From positions 22,943,806 to 23,007,805 of the forward strand of contig CM041295.1 in assembly GCA_023052935.1 (NCBI GenBank): DNA of 64,000 nt, given 5' to 3'. The notes beneath the pieces were generated by a model. The model saw only the letters and a list, made by a program, of their open reading frames with translations. It searched no databases and had not been told where the DNA came from. Every line of letters begins with the position of its first letter. Position 1 is the first letter of the stretch. Of the stretch, positions 39,458-44,974 are shown one piece after another. This stretch comes from Piezodorus guildinii. Taxonomy: Eukaryota; Arthropoda; Insecta; Hemiptera; Pentatomidae. The position numbers were made by a program, and so were the translations under genes.

Positions 39458-42400
39458 CACACATAAAAAAATATGAATATAAAAGACAAAATATATATAC
39501 ATGTAAAGGATCAAATATTCATTATATCTGTAAATCTTTGCAAATTTATACTATATATATCTATGTAGATGTAATTAGTTGACCGTTGAGAATTACTGGA
39601 AGGAATTAGTCCAGGTGGCGGTCATTAAATGAAACGATTTGTGAAAGAACGCAGTTTTATGTAATGGGGTATAAAAATTGATTGATTGGATTCTAGTATT
39701 TAACGAATGGATATCAAATTAGAGGGTGAGGAGCTCTTTATGTAGGAAGGTTTTCTATTTTTTAGAGTTTGGAATAAGTAGGAACCAAGGAAATATTGTC
39801 GTCGAACAGAATATAGAGCCATTTTAAGATGGTATAATAACCAGAAATATGGTCATGTCTACGGGCTCCGAAAATGAATCTAATAAAACAATTCATAACT
39901 TGTTTTAATTGTATTTATTGGATAAGGACAGGTTACGGAGTTTGGATAGAAGAATCTCATGATCAACACAATCAAAAGCTTTGGTCAAATCGAATAGGAT
40001 TAGGATTGTCATTTTTTGTTCCTCAATGGAGGACTGTATATCCTGTGTGATTCTTAATAAGGTGGATTGGGTGGAATATCCAGAGCAAAAACCTGATTGA
40101 AAAGGGTTAAGAAGAGAGTTATGTTTTAGGTATGTAGAAAGCTGGTTTTGGACTAATATTTCTAAGGGTTTAGATAAGTTTGAAAGAATGGAAATAGGTC
40201 TGAAATCGGAAACGTTGGATGGAGAAGAAACCTTGTTAAGAGGAGTACAACTACATTTTTCCATGCTGATGGAAAGATGGAGTTTTGGAGGGAAATATTG
40301 TAAATGTGTAAAAGGATTGGAAGAATGGCTATTTAACTATTTAATTTGACTAATTAAATTAATAGTTTTTCTTGTAGTCTAATTCATCGTGAATGTAGAG
40401 AATAAGTTTAGGCAAATCCCAGACATTAGAAAACAGTTCAGAAAAAAGAAAACCAACCTTAGATTAAGGTCATACTTCTTCCTTCTTCTTCATAGCTCTA
40501 CAACCCGTGAAGGATCCTGGATTCCTCCAGCAGCAAGCGCCACAATCTCCTACCTTGTGCTGGAGCCATCCAGTTTCCCGTGTTTAAGTAGTTTCGTGCA
40601 TAATTAGCCTTTCAAGCCCTATGTGTTTTGCCACAGCTTTGAGCAAGGAAAGAAAAGGGGCTGTCCAGATTTGAAGCACCGCTAGCTGGACAGCCCCACA
40701 ATATCTATATCATCCGCATATGCCAATATTTACACCAATCTGTTTCATACCGTGCCAGTGGTTACTACCCTGGAGTCTCTTACTGCTTTTTCCAGAGCCG
40801 TATTAAAAAGCAGGAACGCCAGGGCATCCCTTGCCTCACTCCTCCTGTAGATATGAACTCCTATGATATTCGACCTAGCACTCAGACCACACATTAAATG
40901 TTTGTCATGGTCAGCCTAATGAGTCAGATCAGTTTAGGCGGAACAGTCAACTCTCGCAATACTTTATATAGTTCCTTTCCCTCAATGCTGTCATATGCTG
41001 ACTTAAAATCAACAAAGAGATGATGTTTGGTAACCTTATACTCTCTTTCTCTCTCGAGTATTGTCTGGAGGCTGAAAATTTGGTCTGCAGTAGACCTGCC
41101 TTTCCGGATTTAAGGACCTATCTCTCTATCAGCATTTGGTAAGATTTGAATATATCTCCCTTTTTGTGTGTAAGACAGATCACAGTTGAAGGTTCCAATA
41201 AAATGAATTATTTAAACTGATAAAATTAGTTTAAATTACTTATAATTAATTTAAGGGGATAAGCAAATTAAGAAAAAAAAAAGTTATTATGTAATATAAA
41301 ATCTGTAATAACTTATAAGAACAACACATACTGGAAATCGCAAAACCAAAAATAAATAACATTTTTACCCTGAAACAAGTAGCTTAGGAATGTCATAACC
41401 AAAAGCTTCAGCCATCTCCCTACTTCCAATGTTGGCTATACATTGCATAGCAAGGTTAACATGAATAGGATTTCTAAAAATTAAATATTATCATTAGTAA
41501 AACTCACCTTCTTCATAATTAAAAATTTGATTAAAAATAATGGTAACATACCTTGATGCTAAATCATTCTTTATACTTTGAATAATCAAGTTAATTAAAT
41601 CACTATTAGTATTAACTAGGACTGATATAAACAAATATCCCTGAAAAAACAAAAACAATACAGAATTGGACAGGTTAAAATAATTATGGTCAATAAAACA
41701 AAATAAAAAAGATTAAACATCTAAATTTAAATCATTTATTAATGTTAATAAGCGCTGAATATTTGTGGTTCCCAAATGAGATTTGATACAACTGAATACT
41801 CAGAAGCCACAAGAAGCTTTGTCTTTCTAGCTTATTAGGTTAATATTTCCTAGAATATATTTTCTCTTATACTAGCTGTTCATTATTAAAATTTTGTATG
41901 AGTAATTTCTTAATTTATTCCGAGTCATGTTTAAATGGCATGACATGATATTATTTTTTCTTCCTCCATTATAACCCATGGTGAATAAAAGACCTTCTGT
42001 AAAATCAAGTTATTTTGGTGCAATGCTGTTGCTTTCCAGTTTATTACTCTTAAAAGTTGGACAGTGCATGCTCCATTACTCCATCGTCTCACAGCAGATC
42101 CAATGCCATAATAATAATTATTGGTATCAGACAACCATACTTTAACCTTGCCTAGGTTTTTCCGACACCAATTAAGAATCAATAATGCTCTATTTGTGTG
42201 CACCATGTACAGTTCAGGATGAACCAAGGACTTTCTCGTAATTCTCAGCCAGTATTGTCAATTAAGAGATGACAATTCTGCATCCTGTTATTCCCATTAC
42301 CTTCAGATCATCCTCTACAGTCTGGACTCATCTGTAGCAGAAAATCCAGCCAGCAGATCCTACAGGACTAACTGAATCTTGTTATGTTTTTGTTTTACAA

Positions 42401-44365
42401 AATGGTGTTAATTTCTTTTTTGCTGTTCCTTATCCGAACATCACATGTAAAAGTTCATCATTTTCACCTGGCTAGTGAATTTACTTGGAATAATAAAATC
42501 CAATAATGCTTGTAATATAGTTGTGAGAAAAGAACAGTTTTGGGCAATGAAAGAAATTTGTATACCTTTTTAACTTTTAAAACACACTAGATGCACAATG
42601 GAAAATACAAGTAGTACAGTCTAAGTGGATGGGAAGCTTACTCATGCATTCCATGTTAATAGTGGGCTTACACAAGGTGACCCTCTGACTCAGCTTTCCT
42701 TCAACATAAATTATGATAGCATAAATGATCACACAAGTAGAGTATCACACAAGCAAAACTGGATATAGGACAACTATATTCAATAAAAGTTGTCAAATAC
42801 TGGAATATGCAGCCGACATCGTGATCGTTTGAAGGTCCCTTCTTTAAATCATTAAAGATGCAGTAGAAAGGTTCCAAAAAAAGGATTAAACATTTGAATT
42901 TTTTTAAACCAAATGATCAGAAGTCCTTGATTTTGAATTTTTGTTTTTGTAAAGTTGAATTTGATGAAATTATACCAAATGAACCAACGAAAAAACATTT
43001 AAGCAGCAAGTACTTAGTATACTTTATACGTAACTACATTTCTACAATTCAACACAATTAAAACCTCTAATTAGTGCTTTAAAAATATGATAACATTTCC
43101 TTATTGTTTTTCAAACTTACAATTTGCTTTTCAGAATATTTGTTTGATGACAAAAGATTAACTGCTTCCATATGACCAAAGTCAATATCATGTCCCAACA
43201 AGAAAATGAAAAGCAGCTTACACACATATTTCTTTTTTTGATAGCCATCCAAAGTTTTATCTCCTTTAAATTTACTGCGAATGTTGGCCAATTCTTTATT
43301 AATTCTTTTAACTTCTGCTTCTTTGCTTTTACCTAAAATCCATGAGTGGAATGTTATTACATAAATTACTAAATATAAAGTAATATATAACAGGATACTT
43401 AATGATTTTTTGTAATAATTTTAATAATAAATCACACAACTCTCACTTAAGACTACTTAAAATAAATGTCTTACTTTACTGGTTCCCCATTTGGTTTTGA
43501 ACCTGAAAAAATACCCCTCTATTGCTCTACTTTAGGTATGTATCAAATTATTTTGTTATTTACATGTATACATTCTTTAAAACCACTATGAAAGAAGGGT
43601 TCCTTATTTCAAATCAACAAAATTATGAATACTTTAGATGAAGAAATTTTGAAAATTCAGGATTTAAGCCTTTTCTCACTACTCCAATGAGGATAAGGCC
43701 GAGATGATATTAAAGGCCGTTTAATAATACATTAAAATGACAAGTTTGATAAAAAAATTGTTACAGCCATATTAAAGAAAATCGGTGATCTAAAGAGAAA
43801 CGAAACCTATAATAGGGGAAAAGTTGGTGTAACATCCAAGGTGTAATATATCTATCTACATTATGCTTCTAAATAATTTCAGTTTTGTATGACTTATTAT
43901 TTATGGACTAGACTTGCCACATTACAGAAACAGACTATTTTGTGAGATTTATTTATTTAGACTCAAAAGACAGTAAAATATGAATTTTTGTGAAGAATTC
44001 AGATTAGAAATTTTTTTAAGATCACAATATTTCATTAAATAGGTAAGTAAAACTAAAAATGAAATAGATACATTCATTTTTAATTTATAACAGCCTTACA
44101 AAGTCATGGTCACCTAATAATTTAAAAAATAATAAATTAAATTAATACTTTGTAAATATGCAAGGTATCCTCAAGAACACTAAACTTTTACACTAAAAAG
44201 GATACTCCTCTCTATAAAATAACTAATCTGATTTAATTCACAGAGCATAATTTAATACATGCTTTAATAATCAATAACTTATAGATAAATTAGATAATTA
44301 CAGTTTCTTATATCTGAAATGAAAACTGCGAGGCCACGCATGCCATCTCCCCTAACAGCTGGCAT
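1446..44365 (-). CDS. AP-2alpha: AP-2 complex subunit alpha (alpha-adaptin), 18 coding exons, C-terminus missing
   Basis: Large subunit of the AP-2 heterotetramer, which links clathrin, PtdIns(4,5)P2-rich plasma membrane and cargo in endocytosis. Exons, in order: 44302-44365, 43121-43332, 41552-41640, 41369-41473, 38082-38313, 37527-37635, 37300-37450, 32056-32224, 26900-27037, 24261-24443, 24028-24159, 22985-23182, 10280-10447, 8468-8646, 8262-8391, 2552-2690, 1731-1875, 1446-1650. All internal junctions are GT-AG and phases agree, giving 2748 nt or 916 codons. The N-terminal helical adaptin trunk covers about residues 1-620, the low-complexity hinge about 621-705, the appendage 706 onward. 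The start [15 protein letters not shown] matches the family. Animal alpha-adaptins are about 940-980 residues, so only the last 25-30 residues are missing. No frameshift or stop occurs in any exon, so the gene looks functional. Exon limits are my reading of splice sites against remembered family sequence. Confidence 0.95.
1731..1875 (-). CDS. AP-2alpha: AP-2 alpha coding exon 17 (appendage, platform start)
   Basis: Residues 800-847. [48 protein letters not shown]. Phe840 and Trp843 line up with mammalian Phe837 and Trp840, which bind DPF/DPW motifs of endocytic accessory proteins on the platform. Confidence 0.95.
1876..2551 (-). other. AP-2 alpha intron 16, nothing recognised
   Basis: 676 bp, AT-rich. 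The short plus-strand ORF at 2122-2331 has no recognisable similarity or codon pattern. Confidence 0.6.
2552..2690 (-). CDS. AP-2alpha: AP-2 alpha coding exon 16 (appendage sandwich)
   Basis: Residues 754-799. [46 protein letters not shown], ending ACAG|GTACTT. Matches the 'AQVQQ..N.EC..DF' segment of alpha appendages. Confidence 0.94.
3460..3580. repeat. (TA)n microsatellite with (TATG)n edge
   Basis: About 74 bp of pure TA from 3495, preceded by ATGT/TATG repeats. Lies in intron 15. Long Tyr-Ile ORFs on both strands are artefacts of this repeat. Confidence 0.95.
4242..5221 (+). pseudogene. I-like LINE ORF1 (Gag-like, three CCHC knuckles), frameshifted
   Basis: RNA-binding ORF1 in pieces. 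4242-4604 is an N-terminal part. A shift near 4605-4690 separates it from 4689-4910, which has [28 protein letters not shown] and [15 protein letters not shown]: three knuckles spaced as in LINE Gag proteins. A further basic stretch follows at 4910-5221. At least three frame changes make it non-functional. Confidence 0.75.
5504..7659 (+). pseudogene. I-like LINE ORF2 (endonuclease, partial RT, RNase H), broken
   Basis: 5504-5791 starts the endonuclease ([12 protein letters not shown], then LLQETW with the catalytic Glu). After frameshifts the domain resumes with [14 protein letters not shown] (about 5920-5960) and ends at [14 protein letters not shown] (about 6180). 6478-6975 holds the linker and the first RT block [13 protein letters not shown]...IPKPGK. 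The sequence then jumps to RNase [12 protein letters not shown], the IFTDSASS aspartate block, and [18 protein letters not shown] at 7195-7250. RT motifs including YxDD are absent. Stops at 5789, 6412 and elsewhere. Confidence 0.75.
8262..8391 (-). CDS. AP-2alpha: AP-2 alpha coding exon 15 (start of appendage)
   Basis: Residues 710-753. [20 protein letters not shown] then [20 protein letters not shown] and PLQ. First strands of the immunoglobulin-like sandwich of the alpha appendage. Only a 76-bp intron separates it from exon 14. Confidence 0.95.
8468..8646 (-). CDS. AP-2alpha: AP-2 alpha coding exon 14 (hinge)
   Basis: Residues 651-709 plus two bases. Hinge sequence rich in Ala, Thr and Asn. 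It keeps the motifs ATDLLGL and GVLLDVL, which match the ADLLGL and LLVDVF blocks of other alpha-adaptin hinges. It ends NTYNPK before GTAAGA. Confidence 0.92.
8647..10279 (-). other. AP-2 alpha intron 13, no element recognised
   Basis: 1633 bp of AT-rich sequence. ORFs in it (for example 9034-9252 and 9991-10230 minus) show no recognisable family. Confidence 0.5.
10280..10447 (-). CDS. AP-2alpha: AP-2 alpha coding exon 13 (trunk/hinge boundary)
   Basis: Residues 595-650 (56 codons). Starts [20 protein letters not shown] and LKKKK, the conserved trunk end. It then becomes Asn/Ser/His-rich hinge (residues about 620-650) and ends [14 protein letters not shown]. The 12.5-kb intron 12 lies upstream of it in the gene. 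Confidence 0.93.
10576..11772 (+). mobile_element. mariner element with terminal inverted repeats, defective
   Basis: 1197 bp. The ends are TTGGGTTGTCC...AAGTTCGT and its inverted copy ending at 11772. A TA follows on the right (11773-11774); the left has AA, probably a mutated TA. Same family as the copy at 27541-31648, sharing TIRs and leader. Lies in AP-2 alpha intron 12, antisense to the gene. Confidence 0.88.
10750..11698 (+). pseudogene. mariner transposase remnant (D,D34D type)
   Basis: Pieces of a mariner transposase in changing frames: an N-terminal helix-turn-helix part, [12 protein letters not shown] at about 10960, TGDKKWIL (first Asp) at 11126, [10 protein letters not shown] (second Asp) at about 11398, and [15 protein letters not shown] (third Asp) at about 11480-11520. 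It ends GGNYFVD at 11698. Stops and frameshifts in the first half destroy the frame; the C-terminal 120 codons (11336-11698) are open. Confidence 0.85.
11785..11795. repeat. left target-site duplication of the LOA-like LINE
   Basis: agcgtacctta, repeated exactly at 17337-17347 after the poly(A). Confidence 0.9.
11900..13513 (+). pseudogene. LOA-like LINE ORF1, two frameshifts
   Basis: Likely RNA-binding ORF1. A Pro/Ser/Arg-rich start (11900 to about 12670) includes RRRRRRR. A conserved-looking block opens with [16 protein letters not shown], continues after a one-base shift at about 12670 in frame 12691-13250 ([13 protein letters not shown]... [16 protein letters not shown]... [13 protein letters not shown]), and a second shift near 13250 leads to a Pro/Lys-rich tail ending 13513. 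The middle resembles the DUF4780-type domain found in many insect retroelement ORF1s; this is my recollection. No zinc knuckle seen. Confidence 0.65.
13640..17218 (+). pseudogene. LOA-like LINE ORF2: endonuclease, reverse transcriptase, RNase H; three frameshifts
   Basis: Polyprotein that nicks target DNA and copies the RNA. Endonuclease from 13640 with IQEPY; the [12 protein letters not shown] block at about 14023 is one frame off, and a second one-base shift near 14128 returns to DITLASNS and [10 protein letters not shown]. 14232-16601 is open for 789 codons: [48 protein letters not shown] and GYADDIAIL (catalytic DD at about 15615). RNase H opens with [13 protein letters not shown]; a one-base shift at about 16495 leads to [18 protein letters not shown] and [20 protein letters not shown]-terminal [18 protein letters not shown] motif follows. 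Each break is a single-base indel. Confidence 0.85.
17337..17347. repeat. right target-site duplication of the LOA-like LINE
   Basis: agcgtacctta, an exact copy of 11785-11795, directly after the A-tail. Confidence 0.9.
17387..18161 (-). mobile_element. internally deleted mariner with about 100-bp inverted repeats
   Basis: 775 bp flanked by TA on both sides. The ends are CGAGGCATGTTTTTTAAGTA and its inverted copy. The inverted similarity continues inward through 'ATATCGCAATAATTTTAT' and 'CATGAAAGCCTGTACCTTAA' to about 17490 and 18058, so the arms are about 100 bp. A different mariner family from 10576-11772. Confidence 0.88.
17484..18001 (-). pseudogene. mariner transposase, middle deleted
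   Basis: Starts [12 protein letters not shown] at 18001, then (after a shift) [16 protein letters not shown]. It jumps directly to [20 protein letters not shown], so the DNA-binding linker and first catalytic Asp are gone. The rest (17484-17906) is open: [11 protein letters not shown] with the second Asp and [15 protein letters not shown] with the third. It ends DKCLMEII. Normal length is about 345 residues; about 170 remain. Confidence 0.85.
18160..18405. repeat. TA / TATG microsatellite
   Basis: Nearly pure TA with TATG and TATAT interruptions over about 245 bp, immediately next to the mariner end at 18161. ORFs here are artefacts. Confidence 0.95.
18564..18905. repeat. diverged tandem duplication, about 180-bp unit, two copies
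   Basis: 'gatatcttggtacctataag...' (18564 on) recurs as 'gatatttcgatacctataag...' (about 18750 on). Shared stretches include 'gtctatca', 'gaagcttatt', 'aatgcttggtttct' and 'caatatttacct'. The spacing is constant at about 185 bp. Origin unknown. Confidence 0.75.
19080..21210 (+). pseudogene. heavily decayed LINE (endonuclease and reverse transcriptase), GLRQGD family
   Basis: 19085-19140 keeps [14 protein letters not shown] (RT block 1, perhaps from a second copy). 19200-19330 keeps an endonuclease-like stretch (NENQMDH.CID..HHS...DVRSYRG). Further right come [12 protein letters not shown] at about 20160, then [16 protein letters not shown] at about 20590 and [14 protein letters not shown] at about 20708. 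21060-21180 has the thumb ([12 protein letters not shown]...[12 protein letters not shown]). Many stops. Resembles insect LINEs often annotated 'craniofacial development protein 2-like'. Confidence 0.65.
21560..21830 (+). pseudogene. small decayed Jockey-type RT fragment
   Basis: Reads [10 protein letters not shown] at about 21570, then after a gap INPNK.EAIIFTK and [14 protein letters not shown] at 21690-21810. This is the catalytic YADD block and the following 'INP.KT...LG..LD..L' block of Jockey-group reverse transcriptases. Confidence 0.6.
21876..22052. repeat. 45-bp minisatellite, four copies
   Basis: Units start at 21876, 21921, 21966 and 22011. The first three are nearly identical (gctttaagttgcc...actcatctt); the last differs at a few positions and is shortened. 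Confidence 0.97.
22353..22940. mobile_element. TTAA-flanked MITE, probably piggyBac-like
   Basis: About 580 bp bounded by TTAA at 22353-22356 and 22937-22940. Inner ends are imperfect inverted repeats: left CACGTTCACGGCGGG, right (inverted) CACGCTCATGCTGGCGGG. No coding capacity. TTAA targets and short TIRs are the piggyBac hallmark. Lies in intron 12, next to exon 12. Confidence 0.6.
22985..23182 (-). CDS. AP-2alpha: AP-2 alpha coding exon 12
   Basis: Residues 529-594 (66 codons): [49 protein letters not shown], ending ASTDVL|GTAAGT. End of the helical trunk. Confidence 0.96.
23183..24027 (-). other. AP-2 alpha intron 11, no element recognised
   Basis: 845 bp, AT-rich. Overlapping short ORFs on both strands near 23416-23718 resemble nothing I know. 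Confidence 0.5.
24028..24159 (-). CDS. AP-2alpha: AP-2 alpha coding exon 11
   Basis: Residues 485-528 (44 codons): [20 protein letters not shown], then [20 protein letters not shown] and LHSK. Separated from exon 10 by a 101-bp intron. Confidence 0.97.
24261..24443 (-). CDS. AP-2alpha: AP-2 alpha coding exon 10
   Basis: Residues 424-484 (61 codons). The exon begins with Val (GTG) after TTTTTAG. It reads [20 protein letters not shown], then [20 protein letters not shown] and [20 protein letters not shown]. Almost invariant among animals. Confidence 0.97.
24627..24996. repeat. fold-back unit with GAAACGTC hairpin motif
   Basis: Arms 'tttgttcgttaattatcag' (about 24637) and its inverted copy (about 24975-24993) match at about 29 of 30 positions through 'ccgatttgca'. 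Inside, near the right arm, 24888-24920 has ggcc-ctag-aggc, tGAAACGTCGCG, then 'ggaataaataaag'. See the related sites at 49380-49460 and 51956-52103. Confidence 0.7.
25538..26411 (+). mobile_element. Jockey-like LINE copy A, 5'-truncated
   Basis: 3' part of the family also present at 28541-31617, 44975-47325 and 61283-61825. Starts in the palm ([20 protein letters not shown] after frame correction), then WRIKINP, and 25832-26245 is open: [62 protein letters not shown]. Ends in 'aataaaaaaactaaaaaaaaaaa'. A possible target repeat 'aacttttcttt' (left) / 'aactttttttt' (right) is weak. In intron 9, antisense to AP-2 alpha. Confidence 0.8.
26900..27037 (-). CDS. AP-2alpha: AP-2 alpha coding exon 9
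   Basis: Residues 378-423 (46 whole codons). [46 protein letters not shown]. The acceptor is CATAG and the donor ATG|GTGAGT. Confidence 0.96.
27600..28390 (-). pseudogene. mariner transposase remnant lacking the third catalytic Asp
   Basis: Begins [20 protein letters not shown] (about 28375) and [20 protein letters not shown], then [19 protein letters not shown]. Frameshifts follow. [15 protein letters not shown] sequence is recoverable near 27720, but the [13 protein letters not shown] block is deleted and the reading jumps to [11 protein letters not shown] at about 27640. Confidence 0.8.
28531..28540. repeat. left target-site duplication of Jockey-like copy B
   Basis: aaaaatctct, the last mariner bases before the LINE. 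The mariner resumes with the same bases at about 31616-31626 after the poly(A). Confidence 0.75.
28541..31617 (+). mobile_element. Jockey-like LINE copy B inserted in a mariner
   Basis: About 3.1 kb with poly(A) at 31606-31617 and a duplicated target 'aaaaatctct' (28531-28540 and about 31616-31626, the A's merging with the tail). The leader 28541-28900 is CG-bearing and resembles a 5' UTR. ORF1 is largely deleted. ORF2 is described separately. Antisense to AP-2 alpha. Confidence 0.85.
29253..31480 (+). pseudogene. Jockey-like ORF2 (endonuclease + RT), frameshifted
   Basis: Starts [19 protein letters not shown] (endonuclease). Then [13 protein letters not shown] at about 29650, [11 protein letters not shown] and [16 protein letters not shown] (29743-29961, catalytic SDH). 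[22 protein letters not shown] near 30310, [14 protein letters not shown] at 30426, [12 protein letters not shown] at about 30535, [16 protein letters not shown] at about 30790, and the C-terminal [12 protein letters not shown] and PPRRLK. The linker between endonuclease and RT is shortened and several shifts and stops occur. Confidence 0.8.
32056..32224 (-). CDS. AP-2alpha: AP-2 alpha coding exon 8
   Basis: Residues 321-377. [20 protein letters not shown] followed by [20 protein letters not shown] and ending VVIVSMK before GTATAA. Lies between the 5.1-kb intron 7 and the 5.0-kb intron 8, both with transposon remains. Confidence 0.96.
33755..34680 (-). pseudogene. Tc1/mariner-superfamily transposase relic
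   Basis: The minus strand has [20 protein letters not shown] and [15 protein letters not shown] (first Asp, 34223-34441). After frame breaks come [31 protein letters not shown] (last catalytic region, about 33925-33990), and [13 protein letters not shown]...LLLMTGHGD. Different family from both mariners above. The N-terminal DNA-binding part is barely legible at 34450-34640. Ends not defined. Lies in intron 7, sense to the gene. Confidence 0.75.
35010..35352 (-). repeat. 3' end of a LINE (C-terminal RT tail)
   Basis: Minus strand: [64 protein letters not shown], then after a stop a remnant of FRAA...[11 protein letters not shown]. This is the common C-terminus of insect LINEs of the YADDIDI type. 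It ends in 'KEEEE'-like purine codons at about 35015. No upstream RT seen adjacent. Confidence 0.75.
35353..37299 (-). other. rest of AP-2 alpha intron 7, nothing recognised
   Basis: AT- and T-rich sequence with T-runs near 36120. A small imperfect duplication around 35925-36020 ('cacattccttatggaatc' / 'cacattctttacagaatc') and a 56-bp tandem at 37107-37205 are the only structures seen. Confidence 0.5.
37107..37205. repeat. 56-bp tandem duplication, two copies
   Basis: 'taatggaagcaatta' at 37124 and 'taatggaagcaatca' at 37180, each followed by 'ataaaatatta'; period 56. Confidence 0.75.
37300..37450 (-). CDS. AP-2alpha: AP-2 alpha coding exon 7
   Basis: Residues 271-320. [20 protein letters not shown], then [20 protein letters not shown], ending AISLIIHND. 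Strongly conserved trunk sequence. The Ser codon is split across the junction with exon 8. Confidence 0.96.
37527..37635 (-). CDS. AP-2alpha: AP-2 alpha coding exon 6
   Basis: Residues 235-270. Reads [16 protein letters not shown] and then [20 protein letters not shown], nearly identical to known alpha-adaptins. Separated from exon 7 by a 76-bp intron; the two exons share a split Glu codon. Confidence 0.96.
38082..38313 (-). CDS. AP-2alpha: AP-2 alpha coding exon 5
   Basis: Residues 157-234. Contains [40 protein letters not shown] and SLAVSRLSR, all hallmark trunk segments. The donor is AGA|GTGAGT. It is the longest coding exon in the window. Confidence 0.96.
38452..38622. repeat. 83-bp tandem duplication, two copies
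   Basis: 'catataatgtaaaaaaa' begins at 38459 and again at 38542. Both copies contain 'cataaaagtcttttattata' and 'gacatacttccaat'. A fragment 'acataaaagtc' starts a third unit at about 38617. In intron 4, 150 bp upstream of exon 5 in the gene. Confidence 0.92.
39265..40310 (-). mobile_element. 5'-truncated LINE of the 56298-58585 family
   Basis: RT part at 39905-40264: [60 protein letters not shown], matching 57677-58687 block for block. The 3' end 'TTCTAAGGGGACTTGATCCC' (about 39295-39318 on the minus strand) also matches 56340-56360. The tail is a (TTTCA) pentanucleotide repeat rather than poly(A). Sense orientation in intron 4. Confidence 0.78.
39382..39464. repeat. (TA)n microsatellite inside a LINE 3' region
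   Basis: About 80 bp of TA, bordered by 'atatacacacat'. The sibling LINE has a shorter TA/CA-rich stretch with the same 'atatacacacatatat' at about 56470. Confidence 0.9.
40640..41180 (-). pseudogene. LINE reverse-transcriptase fragment (YADDIDI type)
   Basis: Minus strand: [17 protein letters not shown] near 41050-41110, [20 protein letters not shown] at about 40970-41030, STGGVRQG then AFL..N, and [12 protein letters not shown] at about 40697-40730. Frame breaks in between. The adjacent 40480-40620 ('agctctacaacccgtgaagg') looks like its 3' UTR. Confidence 0.75.
41369..41473 (-). CDS. AP-2alpha: AP-2 alpha coding exon 4
   Basis: Residues 122-156. Reads [20 protein letters not shown] and then [15 protein letters not shown]. 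This is the conserved '[14 protein letters not shown]' block of alpha-adaptins. The exon ends TCAGG|GTAAAA. Confidence 0.95.
41552..41640 (-). CDS. AP-2alpha: AP-2 alpha coding exon 3
   Basis: Residues 93-121 and two bases of codon 122. Starts [15 protein letters not shown] after a TTTTTTCAG acceptor and ends in KNDLAS. Part of the first alpha-helical repeats of the trunk. A 78-bp intron separates it from exon 4. Confidence 0.95.
42600..42850 (+). pseudogene. decayed reverse-transcriptase fragment
   Basis: [20 protein letters not shown] at about 42660-42720 is the 'GL.QGDPLSPLLFNI' RT block. [13 protein letters not shown] sequence at about 42803-42830 is a degraded YADD block. In intron 2, antisense. 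Confidence 0.6.
43121..43332 (-). CDS. AP-2alpha: AP-2 alpha coding exon 2
   Basis: Residues 22-92. Contains [15 protein letters not shown] and then the basic patch Lys54-Lys56 followed by Tyr57 (context [11 protein letters not shown]). The equivalent residues of mammalian alpha bind the inositol phosphates of PtdIns(4,5)P2. The exon ends at SEKQI before a GTAAGT donor. Confidence 0.96.
43333..44301 (-). other. AP-2 alpha intron 1, nothing recognised
   Basis: 969 bp, AT-rich, no repeat or ORF of note. Confidence 0.5.
44302..44365 (-). CDS. AP-2alpha: AP-2 alpha coding exon 1 (start codon)
   Basis: Encodes residues 1-21 plus the first base of Cys22: [21 protein letters not shown]. The donor is T|GTAATT. 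The Met is the family start. An acceptor-like T-run plus AG lies 18 bases before the ATG (AG at 44384-44385), so the 5' UTR probably continues in a non-coding exon further right. Confidence 0.93.
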
Positions 44366-44391
44366 GACTGCTATCAGTTATATCTAAAAAA

Positions 44392-44392
44392 A

Positions 44393-44424
<32 letters not shown>

Positions 44425-44429
44425 AATAA
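44392..44429. repeat. (AT)n(AAT)n microsatellite next to exon 1
   Basis: About 20 bp AT followed by six AAT units. On the gene strand it reads TTATTA...TATATA and runs into TTTTTTTAG, the putative acceptor before the start codon. Confidence 0.92.
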
Positions 44430-44484
44430 CTTATAATTAAGATTTACATAACTTAAAATTTAAAAAATGAAGCCATAGTAAAAA

Positions 44485-44690
44485 AACTGTAACTCTATAA
44501 CCCATTAAGGGTCTTGGGTTCAGAATATATAGAGATTTGTACTCTTTCTAGGCCAATTGCTGTGCAAGTGGGTGATTACAAGCTACCACCAGTTTTTACC
44601 TCCAATTTTAGGGGAGGCTAAGGATGCTGCAGGATGATATACCCATCCCAGGACAGCCCTATGGCTGAAATAACAAAAATATATAATTAT
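44485..44690. repeat. LINE 3' UTR-like fragment
   Basis: 'aactctataacccattaagg' with 'gtcttgggttc', and further 'ggctaaggatgctgcaggat', resembles the 'agctctacaacccgtgaagg...atcctggattc' unit at about 40492-40530, on the same strand here. No coding part attached. Confidence 0.45.
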
Positions 44691-44974
44691 CCTGCCACAG
44701 CCTGGCTTCAAGAACTGTAAAATGTAGTGCTGTATTCACCAGACAACACAATCCTCAACAGCATTATTAACCCTACTCCAAAGTAATAACATTATCATCA
44801 ATACTTATTTTCTTACAGCTTTTAAATTAAATACTAAGACCAAAGCATTCAATCCAAATGGGCCCAAATGCTTCTCACAGCCAAATGGATCATATTATTG
44901 AGAGAAAAAATAAAAAGGGATAAGAAACTGAACTTATTTTCTCAAAACTAGAAAACTCGATCAAAAAAACATAA

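Noticed and set aside
39232..39514. Tyr/Ile-repeat ORFs on the minus strand
   Set aside because: Microsatellite inside a LINE 3' region.
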